A stretch of DNA of 64,000 bases from Panicum virgatum (Eukaryota > Streptophyta > Magnoliopsida > Poales > Poaceae), in contig NC_053143.1 of assembly GCF_016808335.1 (NCBI RefSeq), positions 51,305,441-51,369,440 of the forward strand, read 5' to 3'. This document shows positions 11,379-22,067 of this stretch, one piece after another. Under the pieces are notes generated by a model. It made no database searches and was not told where the DNA came from. It saw only the letters and a list, made by a program, of their open reading frames with translations. Position 1 is the first letter of the stretch; each line of letters starts with the position of its first letter. Position numbers and translations under genes: made by a program.

Positions 11379-11770
11379 TTCCTGTTAATCCTGGGGAGGG
11401 TTCTGTCCATTCGGCTGTACTCCCGTGCCAGCGACTGCAGGGTTCCGAATGCAGGAGGCCCTCGTAACGCTTCGGGAGGCCATCTGTAATTTGGGTAGAG
11501 TTTTTGTGAGATTGGGATTAAGTGATGTTTAAGTTGTTTAATTCGAAATTTTGAAAAGGCAGAATTTAACTTTTGCCGATAAGCACACAACTAACAAGCA
11601 CACAAACATGGCAAACAACAAGCACAAACAACTTTATGACTGCAAGGGAGGGTACAACACAGAGCAAGACTAACACGCGTACTACATGACCGGGTACAGG
11701 TTCACACTTCAGGGTACAACTTAAGCCAGGGAAGTTGGGAGGGTACAACACTAGGATGGCATCGGTCAAT

Positions 11771-12631
11771 CTACTCGCGGGGCAAGCTTTCTTCTGGGGC
11801 AGAGTGTGCGAGTAGTCCTTGCTCGCCGTCCTCTAAGTTCCCGTTCTCCCGGGGTTGTGTAGCAGCTTGTCCTTCACCGACGGCAGTAGACCCTTCGGGG
11901 TTCTCGGGTGGGGCTTGTGGGGTTATCACGAGTGGCCCCCATCCTATGACGGGTGTCCCGAGTAGAACATGGTCTTCCCCAATTGCCAGGACTGGGGTTC
12001 CACTTCTGGTCCATTCTTGCATACGCCGGTCTCGGGCTTGCCTGAGGCTCTCCTGAGCAACTGCTTCACTGCTGACCGCGGCTGCGGCTCTTGCCTCGGC
12101 TTGGGCTGCTCGTACCTGTTGCAGTCTCACCGCGAGCTCTGCTTGCTCGGCTCGATGGGTCTGCTCTCTCAGAATGTTGGCTTGCTCGTCAAAGAGCTGG
12201 TCCAAGGCGGCTAGGTAAGTAGCCACTTGGTACAGAGGATCTTCTTCATGGCGGCGCCGTTCCAGACTCCTCATGCGTGCTTCCCAAACTTGGGTTTTGA
12301 TGGCCGGCGGAAAGAACCTCATTGGTGTGGGGGTTAGGTGTTCTTCGAAAATCCGGCACAGGTAACGGAGCGCCTTTCTGATGGCCAAGGGATAGGTGTC
12401 TTGGTGCCTAAATCCTGTAGCAGTCACTCGCCATGGCTGGATGTCGGGGTAGCGATCACTCCTGGCGATGACCAAGATCACCCTGCAGCGGAGGATACCA
12501 TGGTGCTCGTACTCTCTGTTGTAGTACCTTGGGCGTTCCGTAACGCCAAGGCTTTCCAGGGCGTTGATCAACAGGCTGGGGAAGCCAGGTGTAGCTTGGC
12601 AATTGCCCTGGGTCCATCCTTCCTCAGCCAT
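11771..12631 (-). CDS. Extra ORF upstream of gag, 286 aa, function unknown
   Basis: The frame from ATG 12631 (MAEEGWTQG) to 11771 is fully open. An acceptor-like TTTTCAG lies directly before the ATG, so it may be a spliced exon. The N-terminal half is globular-looking. The middle (about residues 115-190) is Arg/Glu/Ala-rich with heptads (EQANILREQTHRAEQAELAVRL), predicting a coiled coil. The tail is Pro/Glu-rich and low in complexity. It lies between the PBS and gag of a Ty3/gypsy element, and similar ORFs accompany grass retrotransposons. I cannot assign a function. Confidence 0.6.
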   Translation of the reverse strand: MAEEGWTQGNCQATPGFPSLLINALESLGVTERPRYYNREYEHHGILRCRVILVIARSDRYPDIQPWRVTATGFRHQDTYPLAIRKALRYLCRIFEEHLTPTPMRFFPPAIKTQVWEARMRSLERRRHEEDPLYQVATYLAALDQLFDEQANILREQTHRAEQAELAVRLQQVRAAQAEARAAAAVSSEAVAQESLRQARDRRMQEWTRSGTPVLAIGEDHVLLGTPVIGWGPLVITPQAPPENPEGSTAVGEGQAATQPRENGNLEDGEQGLLAHSAPEESLPRE

Positions 12632-12782
12632 CTGAAAACAAAGATAGGGTGAATAAACTTGCACAATTATTTGGGGTACACAAAGGGAGTAGATGATATT
12701 TATTATTGCAACATGGTGGGATACAGACTTCATGGATACACGATTATCAGGGCAAAGGTTCTAGCTTGGGGTGCTACTCCTA

Positions 12783-13170
12783 TCATGGGGGCTCTTCCTC
12801 GATCCGGATAGGGCGCTTCTTCAGTGGAAGACACTGATCCATCACGTCATCCTCGGTCTGAGTACCTTTATCCCAATGGGTTTCTTCGGGTTCTTCTTCT
12901 TCGGTCTGAGTGCCTATATCCCAATGGGTTTCCATGGGTTCTTCTTCTTCTTCTTCCTCTATCCACCCACCTATTCCTCTGCGAGCCTCGTATTCTTGCA
13001 TTCGGGCTTGGAGAGCGGCTATGGAATTCTCGGCGTGTACGGCTCTCGTCCGTTGTTCTTCCAGTTCTGCTTCACATTCTTGCATTTGGACTTGTAGAGC
13101 GGCTAGGGAATACTCAGCGTGTACGGCTCTTGTCCGTTGTTCATCCAGCTCTTGGGTTTCCTAGTGAAAA
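12783..13170 (-). CDS. Acidic coiled-coil ORF near the PBS, function unknown
   Basis: The frame is open from about 13170 to 12783, with an internal ATG at 13085. It has a duplicated coiled-coil unit (EQRTRAVHAE followed by SxAALQxxMQEYEA) and then two acidic repeats of the form EEEPxETHWDxGTQTE. It directly follows the PBS on the minus strand. It may be the first exon of a protein continuing at 12631. Confidence 0.45.
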
Positions 13171-13226
13171 AGGGCCGGAAAAAGGGTTTCGCTCCTAGGG
13201 TCACGTCCTACGGCCAACCTACGACT

Positions 13227-13237
13227 CTGATACCACA
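13227..13237 (-). other. Primer-binding site
   Basis: The minus strand reads TGGTATCAGAG, the complement of the initiator Met-tRNA 3' end commonly used by plant gypsy and copia elements. It lies one base inside the LTR border. Confidence 0.8.
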
Positions 13238-14776
13238 TGAAGCGTCCCCTCATAAGAGAAGACTTAAATGTGTTACAAACATCAGTCCCAGGAGGCTGAT
13301 GACACATTTGTTACATCAGATGGTTCATTACCGTACAACTCTACGCGGTAGTGAGCAGAGAAGCGCCATTATCGCGAGGATTACAATCCACACACACGCA
13401 ATGATATTAAATATAAAAAGAAAGTCATCAGAGTCTTGCGCCATGCGGTAACTCCTGCGGGTGACCCAAATCCACAGGCAAGGCTGGGTGCAGGACGGTA
13501 CCCCTACTCAACGTCGTCAGGTACAAAGTCTGGATCCTCTTCTGTAAAAATAAAGAATGGGATGAGTACAAACGTACTCAGCAAGTCCAACCACACCCAC
13601 GGAGGGGGTATAACAAAATATAATGCACAGGGTAAATCAAGGATAAGGCTAGGGTTTGATTTGCGGAAAGCAATATTTTATGCAGGGGTTCATTTGAAAG
13701 AAAGCATTTTTCCCAAAACCAGTTTTCTTATACCGAGTAACATGAGGGGTTGATCCCCACAGGATCCAAGTTTTAGACTGCTACCGGACTCCTCATCCGC
13801 CGTAGCACACGGTACAACTGCCGGACACATTTCCAAAACAACTCACGCCAACCCATCCCACAATAAACACTAGTTATGTGACCACACCGTGACCCGCCCA
13901 GTACCGTGGGCACGGCTATTCTAATAGATTCTTAACTCTGCAGAGGTGTGCAACTTTACCCACAAGCGGGGTACCGCAACTCGATCACCTTAGTGTCGGT
14001 GCAGATCCCAACAAAGCCCTTACCCACCTTAGCTAGACCTGACTAGCCATCACGGGATGCACCAAGGGGTCATCGACCTTTCACCTAGGTTTAACCGGGG
14101 CATAAGTCACTCGGGGCTTATCCCTTCTCCTTAGTCACCCGTTGCTCTCAGCTCTCCTGGTGGCTATCAGACTAACTAGTGGGATTTATGCTAAGCCGTT
14201 GCCCATACAACGGTCGAGTGGTTTGCACGATAATGGAGTTAGGTGAGATGTCACACCAACTCGGTCCTTAGTTGTGGCAAGATGGATATCTCCCTTCCTT
14301 GCCCTGCCACACCGGCACGAGCACACCAAACGGCAAATCACACCGAGATGCCATCCATCCCGTCTAGACTCGTCTTTCGAAAATCCACTTTTATCCCTTC
14401 CCACACACACCTTTTCTTTATAAAATACGTTATATTGTATGTAAGATCCTAAGCGTTCTAATAGTGATTAACGTCCAAACAAAACCAGACATTAATCTAG
14501 GTGGTCAAGGAATGGTTATAACAAATCAAGGGGTGGCTATCCAACCGTGTTTACATGCAAGCAAAACATATGCAATTTTTGTAAAACGGGCCAATAGGTC
14601 GTGTTTATAAAAACTAGGACAAAAGCATGCATCAAAGGATGGGATTGAACTTGCCATCTTCGAAGCCTTCGGGGAGGTCCTGGTCGAAGCACTGTCCTTC
14701 GGGCTCGGGGTCGCGGAACTGGTCCTCGTTCGCGGGCTCGCAGTACTGCTCGTCAACGGGTTCTCCTTCGTTCACA
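13238..14776 (-). repeat. LTR of the truncated gypsy element
   Basis: The inner border is TGAAGCGTCC on the plus strand, adjacent to the PBS. The outer border is set at the CA of TTCACA near 14776 and is less certain, since there is no second LTR to compare. It holds no real gene. Direct phrases and GC-rich pieces near 14640-14770 are typical of LTR sequence. Confidence 0.6.
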
Positions 14777-15501
14777 CCGAACAAAGTTTTATCGTGTAGC
14801 CTATCAGTTTTTATCTTATTTTGAATTACTCCATGTTAAATTTGAGGTGGTGGACGTGACTCGTGTAGCCTATCATGTTAAATCATTTTTAGACAAAAGT
14901 ATGTTTAAAAAATGCATTAGTAAGCTACCTTATCTTATAGTCCGAAAGTTTTTTTTTTTACATTTTATGGTGTATAAATTTAGTGGGCGGCCCGGTCCAG
15001 CCAATGACTGACCCAAGCCTTGGGCAGCGCCTTAATTTCGGCCCAAAAGGAACTTGGTTTTCCTTTGTCCGGCCTGAATTCAGTCAGGTTTGACATCTGA
15101 CAGAATCCAATTTTGTTCAAACAAATCCAACAATTGGAAAGCGAGTCATTGCGAGTATGTAACGCCGCAGAATGGAATGGCAGCAATGATAGGATTCGGC
15201 AGGTTCAGGGCTTGTATTGGGCTCCATGCTGCTTGATCCGTCGTCATCAAGACTGCTACCGCTGAAGTGATCACTATGAATGCCACAGGAACACCCCTAC
15301 AGGATAAGAGGACGAGACACACCTGAACTCAATTCGCAAACTTTTCGAAATATAACCTTCCGCATGCGAATTATTTCAATTTAGGGGATTTCGTGATTCT
15401 CTTCGTTTTCATTTTTCGGAGCACATGAACTCCCCATTTTGCCCCTAGCCTAAATCAGTTAGAATTGATTGGATCGAATCGATCCAGCCAGTCCTCTCTC
15501 G
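14777..15501. other. Intergenic stretch
   Basis: It contains a short direct repeat (TCGTGTAGCCTATCA at about 14793 and 14861). No supported gene, terminal repeat or RNA gene was seen. Confidence 0.4.
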
Positions 15502-16487
15502 TAAGGATGGCAGCGGGGCGGGTTTGGGGCAGATATCCGCGGGTTTTGGGTTTGCGGGTTTCGGATTCGATTCTTAATTTTCACCCGCGGATTTGCGGGT
15601 TCGGGTACCCGAAAATTTTCGGGTTTGGAGCGGATCTTCAATTGTATCCGCGGAGCTCTACCGGAGGCCCAAAACTTCAGCCCACTAAAGGCCCATCTTA
15701 AAACCCTACATATATAAACCTGAAATCTCTTCCTCTTCCTCACCCACCCCAGCCGCCAGCCCCCACCCTTCCCGATCCATCCATCCCCTGTTCGTCCCCA
15801 AAAAGCGCCGCCCTGCGCCTCGCTCCCGCACGGCCGCATGCTCACGGGCGGGCAAGCGGCGCCTGTGCACGGTGGAGGTGGCCGCGCCCCACACCGCACG
15901 GCGCCCAGCCGGTGCGCCATGCGCCTCGCTCCTGCGCTCCCGCACGGCCGTAGGGGCATGGCACGGGCAGGCGGCGCTTGCGCACAGCAGAGGCGACCGC
16001 GCCCCGCACCGCACGACGCCTAGCCGGCTAGTGGCTGCATGGCCGCGCTGGCCTCGGACCTCGCCAGTCCGCGAATCAAGCAGGATAGGAGGTGCGACGG
16101 CACACCCCTTCCCTAGATCTTGACTTTCATGCATCATCTCAAGCATCCGCGAATCATGCAGCTACTCTCTCTATTTTTGTTTCACAGGATGAAGATGACT
16201 CCACCATAATTGATGAATGAAAATGATGATCTCTGTAATAATGTTATCATATACTCTTATGTTATCATATACTCTTATGTTATCCTTTGCTAGAGTGGAA
16301 TGCTGGTTTGCAAAGAACATCAGGTTTTGAATTATCCGTCGGGTTTCGGGTATCCACGGGTTTCGGTTTTGGGGATGGATTCTAACCCGAATTGAAGTTC
16401 GGGGCTGGTTCGGGTTTCAAGTTCAGGTTTCGATTTTGAATGCCCACACACTCTACCCAAACCGAACCCGACCCGTTGCCATCCTTA
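15502..16487. mobile_element. Non-autonomous hAT element with GC-rich cargo
   Basis: Termini are TAAGGATGGCAGCGGG on the left and, inverted, CCCGTTGCCATCCTTA on the right. They are flanked by a perfect 8-bp duplication CTCTCTCG at 15494-15501 and 16488-16495. Subterminal regions are rich in CGGGTTTCGGGT-like words. The centre (about 15730-16080) is GC-rich and partly duplicated: the CCTCGCTCC...CACGGCCG block occurs twice. No transposase is encoded. Confidence 0.88.
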
Positions 16488-16495
16488 CTCTCTCG

Positions 16496-17065
16496 TGCTC
16501 TCTCGGTTGCCGCTGCTCCAAGCAGAACAGGAGCTCCACCGCCAGCCGGGCCAAGATGCTCCCGCTGCTCCCCCGCCCGAGCGCCCTCGGACGCCAGCTG
16601 ATACTGCTCCCCTTCATTGAGGCCTCTCGCGCGGCCCTAGACGATGCCAGTATCCATCCCACCAGCAGAGTAGAAAGTACCAACCAGAATGCAAGAGAAT
16701 AGGGGAAAAAAAACAGCATAGCCAATAAGAGTTCTTATCATCCTTAACTCCAGACTTCCTGAACAATGAGACCATCTCACTGCAACAAAGTTCCACAACT
16801 AAAATTCAGTGATAAGTGCGAACATTATGTTAGGAAACTAGCATAGAGATTAAGATGTAAAACCAGACTAGATAGAAATTAAGTTCAAAACAGGGACTAG
16901 CTGGAAACTAGCAACGTGAACTACAACATAGGTTACCTAGAAACTACCAACGCTCCAGCAGCGTCCAAGATAACAAGGCAATACATAAATAGTCATTGCT
17001 GATGTGTACCATAGCTCCTCTGCACTAATCTAGCGCAACCTCACACCTCAACTGACCTAGTTTTC
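16496..17065. other. Gap between hAT element and NOP-like gene
   Basis: A short plus-strand frame starts at ATG 16555 (MLPLLPRPSALGRQL) and ends at 16702. It is GC-rich with a leader-like appearance, but I cannot assign it. The right part should hold the 3' UTR of the minus-strand NOP-like gene. Confidence 0.3.
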
Positions 17066-19152
17066 TTATAACCCCTCCGAACTAGCATCTTGGGAATCTT
17101 CATCAGCTCCATGGCTTGTCTCAGCAGCGCCAACTACATCAGCGTGGCACCTCTTTCCAGTAATCTGTAACTGTTTCCTAGACCATCTATCAGCATACGC
17201 CTTGAGCTTCCGAACCCACATAGTTTTCAATCCTGGGAGACGCTCAAGGTCAGCAATGGAACAGTGTATGAAACGAAACATTTCGCAATCAATCTGTTCA
17301 CGGGCATCATCCGCTGCAGCATCTGCCTTCTGTAGCTTCAGTACCACATCAGGCGGAAAGCTCTATATGAAACCAAAAAAACAGTTATTTTATCATTGAC
17401 TAGTGTAACAATCCATAATTTATTTTTAGTGCAGATATTAATTGATATAGAGATGGATTCATCTACCATTGAGAACTCCCAATCTGTCATCTCTTCAGGG
17501 GTCAGAATCTTAGCCATAACTTTTGCGTAGAGCAAGTCATCTTCAATCATTCCGCCAATACCAGGAACTATCTTGTCGCATGCCTTGCGCAGATCCTTGG
17601 GAACACGACATAACATGACCAGTGGCGGACCCAGCAGGATAGCACGGTAGTCCTAGGACTACCCTAAGTTTTGTGATTCCCTTTAGTACTTATTAATAAT
17701 TTAATAAACTTTCATGTAAAATATAGAAAATATTAACACATGTACTTGTTTGGACTACCCAAGATTAAAATCTTAGTTCCGCCACTAAACATGACATGAC
17801 ATCGATGCAAAGAACCAGCATTGCGAATAAATGCATCAGTGATCTGGATTGGATAGACAAGAACACGGTCAGACCAACACAAGGCTGCATAGTGCAAAAC
17901 TATTCAAAGTGGTATCTAACAAGATCTAAAAAAGAAGTGGTATCAACAAACAAATGATCAATCTAAACAAATCAAAGTCCTGGACAGTAAAGCATAAACT
18001 AAACACAACAAACTCAAGAATGAACTAATTTTTACATCAGACAATGTCATCATGGAAGGGACAGCAGGACTCAGTGGTATGTGTGAAAGCATTGAGTACA
18101 CTAGGAAAATGTATATCCCAAGAAAGTTCAATTCTTACTGCTTCTGTAGGGACATTAATTCCTAATTTACTCATGGATGCTTTTAATCCTTCAGAAACTG
18201 GGAGAAGGTACGCAGGCGTGATGTTGTCTTTTTCTTGGTATAAAAAACCAGACAAAACATTCTTGAACCCCCATACAAGTTCTCTGGCAACATAATTGTT
18301 TTCAAGTAACTTGATTTTTTCCTAAGAAAAAGAAAAGATGGTTAGGGATAATTCCAACCGGATTAATGCAGAGTGAAGTCCCAATTAAACTAAAGACCCC
18401 GACTTACCATATTGGATTTGATGACACCTTTAAGCTTTTCATCCCCAACAATCAGCTCTTTTTCATCTCTGCAATATTTCCAGATAAAGTTAGAAAGCAC
18501 TTCACCAGGACCATCGCTACGCCACACGGCAGACTTGTCATCAACCTTTACGTAGTCAACCAAAAAGCTAACCTGGTAAGAAAATTAACTGCACAGTATT
18601 AGATAGAACTGTCACGGAATATGGCTGACAAGAATAAGCCAAGATGAAATACAGTGGTCCTTCATATTTTCACCATTAATATTTTGTAGTGCTAATGCTT
18701 TACTTCATTTTAATTTTGCAATGTAAGATAATCTGAATTCGATTGCTGTAATTTGAGTTGCAAACTCTGTGACAGTGACAGCAAAGCAAACTGGAAAAGT
18801 AAAGCTAGTGCACAATATGTGTATTATAATCAACCCTAGGCACAATGAATACAATACAAGACAACCAGATGAACATGCAGCTAACAAAAGCATGGTAGGT
18901 TCAGAAATACTGACATGCTCAGCTGTTTCCCAATGGGCAAACCACGACCACACATTCTACAACAATGATGTGAGGCATCGTGAGGAAGAGTATAATTTCA
19001 GTAAATGACATGCAAGGACAGTTTGGATTGGTGTGTACCTTGGGTGCATTTAATACCCCACTCTTAACATTGAAGAGGGCAAAACCCTTCGGCGTCTCCA
19101 GCAGCACCACCTTATCCAAGAAACAGAGATCCAGTCTCTCAACCACAATCAT
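17066..19152 (-). pseudogene. NOP5/NOP58-like gene, exon 5 split by a MITE
   Basis: Six coding exons join in phase 0: 19152-19039, 18956-18915, 18572-18408, 18321-18139, 17843-17467 and 17362-17066. Each has GT-AG borders, and without the insertion they encode 333 residues. The N-terminus (KVVLLETPKGFALFNV) matches the NOP5NT domain of NOP56/NOP58, the box C/D snoRNP core. Later segments (GPGEVLSNFIWKYC, ELIVGDEKLKGVI) continue that domain. The C-terminal Nop domain is absent, as in a reduced paralogue. A 168-bp MITE plus an 8-bp duplication lies in exon 5. That adds 176 bp, shifts the frame and brings a TAA soon after. The allele is probably null unless the insertion is spliced out. Confidence 0.8.
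17620..17787. mobile_element. hAT-type MITE inside NOP-like exon 5
   Basis: This 168-bp insertion has ends CAGTGGCGGA and TCCGCCACTA and the perfect 8-bp duplication AACATGAC at 17612-17619 and 17788-17795. It is non-coding. Removing it with one duplication restores the exon to exactly 201 bp (67 codons). Confidence 0.93.
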
Positions 19153-19649
19153 CGCTACTCCGGCCTTTAGCTTGAAAGAGCATGACAGAATAATGATGCA
19201 ATAAAAGCAGAATATCAGAAAACAGTGAGAACCATGAATGGTTAACAAAAGAAGAAAGAAATTAAATAGATCAGGCCTGTGCAAGCAATGCACCTAGTCC
19301 TAGAGGTAGGCTCTTGCTTTATCAGTTTGTCCAGAGAATCCCTAAATGTCCCTCTTTTCCTTTCTTTGTATAGAACAACAAAGATAGCTCATTCTAAGCC
19401 TGTGGACAACAACAGAATAGAAATCCAACAGAGTTAGCTCGGCTCAGACTCAGATAAGGGTAACTATCAAGGGACCAACCCACCAACAGAGTTGGCCGCA
19501 AGTCTAGTACAACGCTGCTTGCATGGATCCTTGATACCATAGCTCTAGTTTCTCTTCAATTTTTAGTATTCAGATGCAGCTTTGCAACAAGACTCAATAG
19601 CAAAAACAACTACCCAATACTAATCTAGGAGCCAGTAAGAGAAGCCTAA

Positions 19650-19784
19650 GGCTTTGTTCGGTTAGCAGGGGTCAGATCCCAAGGCGGCTCTAATCCGGAC
19701 AGGGATTTGGGTGGATCCCCTTGATGTCACCCACGCCAGCGCAATACTACAATTATCGCATACATTCAAACACGAAACAGGGCC
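19650..19784. mobile_element. Tourist-like (PIF/Harbinger) MITE
   Basis: This 135-bp element has ends GGCTTTGTTCG and CGAAACAGGGCC (inverted, imperfect), flanked by TAA at 19647-19649 and 19785-19787. It lies in the 5' UTR intron region of the NOP-like gene. Confidence 0.7.
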
Positions 19785-19850
19785 TAACACTTGATACCCC
19801 AAATCCCCTCGAAGGCAACGATTAGGGTTTTCGCGGGAGAAGAGACGTAC

Positions 19851-20290
19851 CAGAACGCGGGCCACGGAAAGATGGCGGAGCGCCGCGCTCGTCGGGTCGC
19901 CGCGCGACGGAGAGTCCCCCCTTGCCCCGCCACCGCAAGGGATCCAGATCTAGGGACGGACCCAATAGTTTCTTCTGCATTTTTTTTTTGAAATTTGTAG
20001 GTAAAATACATGATCAGATCAGAATACAAATAGCATAGATAATAGGGGCTCCGTAGGAAGGGAAGGCAAGGGAAGGGGCGGGCGTACCAGGGCCACCGGC
20101 GAGCGGCGGCGCTGCCCTGTCGTTGGCTCGTCGCCGCGAGGACAGGAAGGCCGAGAGAGAGAGAGAAGGGGACGTAGAGGACGAGGCACGGCGTCGGGAC
20201 TGGGGCGGCCGAGCTCTCGAGCGGCGACGGCCGGTGCCCTGCGAGCTGGACGTGATATTACCCTACGAGCATGGAACCAGGGGAGCTCCT
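19851..20290 (-). promoter_or_regulatory. 5' leader exons and promoter of the NOP-like gene
   Basis: On the minus strand a GC-rich leader ends in CTG|GTACGT (donor at 19850-19849). A second GC-rich block further upstream ends in CTG|GTACGC (donor at 20087-20086). These look like alternative untranslated first exons feeding the coding exon at 19152. A plus-strand 63-residue frame across this region is a shadow. Confidence 0.5.
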
Positions 20291-20337
20291 GTACATTTTG
20301 TGGAAGGTAGTTAAGTTAGTTATCTATAAAGTCCAAT

Positions 20338-20880
20338 AAAATTTATTTATTGAAAAAATATTGAACTAATATTTCGAAAATATTGAATCAACATTTTGAA
20401 AATGTTAATTCAACAATTGAAAAATATTGAACCAGTGTTTCGAAAATATTGAATCGATATTTTAAAAATGTTGAACACAACATCTTCCTTCATCTGCAGC
20501 ATCGCAACAGCGAGGCGGCGGCGGGCAGCAGCAATCGCAGCATGCAGCAGCAGCAAGTAGCAGCGGCGGTGAGTAGCAGCAGCGTGCAGCAATAGCAAGC
20601 AGCAGCGCACAGCAGCAGCAGATGCATCGGCGAGCAGCAGCGCGCGCTGCGCGGCAGGCAGGGCGGGCTCTGGGGCCCGCGGCCTCGCGCCAGGCCGCCG
20701 CCAGTGATGTATGCTGGTCGTCGCGCCTGCGGGCTCCTTCCACCACCAGCGGGCTGCCGCGGCGGCGACCGCCGACGACCCCGTGTTCCCGCTCGTCGCC
20801 CGCGGGCTCCTTCCACCACCAGCATGCGCTCGCGACGACGCAGGCTCGGGCGGCGGCGGCGGCGCACATGGTGAGGAAGG
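20338..20880. repeat. AAAATATTGAA repeats followed by CAG-rich low-complexity DNA
   Basis: At 20338-20480 the word AAAATATTGAA or a close variant recurs about every 30 bp. At 20485-20640 the sequence changes to GCAGCAGCA-type low complexity and then GC-rich DNA to 20880. Long frames in both strands here are low-complexity artefacts. Confidence 0.65.
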
Positions 20881-22067
20881 GGGCGAGAGGAGAAAGAAAG
20901 TTATTATTGAGAAGATCTAATGGATGAGATAGTTTGTACGAATCTCAAACACTTGAAGGTGAGGAAGAAAAAATCTTCTCTTATAGGATTTGCGTGGGAA
21001 CCAGATCGTCTCCAGTCGGCCCTTTCGACTTTCCTATGCAGTCAAGCAAATCCAGATGGGCCTTTGCATGCATTGTACTTCCTGTACAAGGAAGAAGCCC
21101 ATTTTTTCTATTGGCCTATCGCTAAAAGTCTGATTTACCTTTTTTTCTTTAAAAAAATCTAAACTAATCCTCTTAACCATAGCCAAAATCTAAATAACTC
21201 CATAAACAATCGTTTGGTTCATTTTACCCCCCCCAGACTATGCCCTTTGCTTCAAATTACACCCTAATACAATTTTAAGTTGAAATTTTACAAAATACTG
21301 GTACATACTATAACACATGTTAGAAAAAAATATATCATAACTTTTTTGATAGGTTATGATATACCATAATAAATTAACCATTAGAGTTCAAAATTATATG
21401 AAAACTAATGGAGAAAATATACCATTTTTCCAAATATGCATTGTGATGTCCATTACCACTGTTGTGTATGGAGAAACAAAAAAGACAAATTGTATTATGG
21501 AGTATTTGAACTAAATGGTATAGTGCACGCTCCCATGTCGCGGGATCCTCCCTACTCTGGAGTGTCTACTTCTTGAGCAGGGTTCCTAGAGTTGCTCCAA
21601 CCTTTTCTGAAACGATTATCAAACGCAAAATCAAGCCTTGAAGTGCCCTGTCAGTTCAAGTGGAAATAAGAACCCGAAGGCAACGTCTTAGTTCCGTGCA
21701 AGAATGCAAAGAGAAACTCAGTTGGCACAGGAGTTTCGAGCCCACCCAAAACTTCAATCCGACACGAGAGAAAACAACTGAACAGAATTTGCTATGGCAG
21801 CATATACCATCAGACAGAAAAAAAAACATTTTGATCATGGAGATAATGAATGAAACATTATACTATCTGATTATCCGTTCAACACTTTTGAGGTACATGA
21901 TTTTGCTTTACAGTTCCTCAGACACTAGTTTCAGACTCAGCACTCTCGAGACAAAACGAATACAGAACAAGTATGACAACACTGGACATTTAGCTGCTAC
22001 CCAATTCTGAATTGGATGCATGTATAACAAACAGATCTCTGGACTCTGTGATTAGTTCAGTCTGTTC
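20881..22067. other. Intergenic stretch
   Basis: No gene was recognised. A short palindrome TATATCATAAC...GTTATGATATA lies at 21331-21363. The right end should contain the 3' UTR of the SERP gene. Confidence 0.4.

Larger units (their letters stand above)
10709..14776 (-). mobile_element. Truncated Ty3/gypsy retrotransposon, minus strand
   Basis: Read on the minus strand the order is LTR (14776-13238), primer-binding site (13237-13227), two non-gag ORFs, then gag up to the break at about 10709. Protease, polymerase and the second LTR are absent. The gag resembles the chromovirus/Del-type gag found in grass gypsy elements. No target duplication can be assigned because one end is truncated. Confidence 0.8.

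Noticed and set aside
14777..15501. Possible 3' end of the CACTA element beyond the gypsy fragment
   Set aside because: No TTAGTACCGG repeats, CCAGTAGTG terminus or rest of the second gene were found there.
20462..20927. Ala/Cys/Arg-rich ORFs on both strands, up to 135 residues
   Set aside because: Low-complexity CAG and GC-rich DNA opens all frames; no domain.
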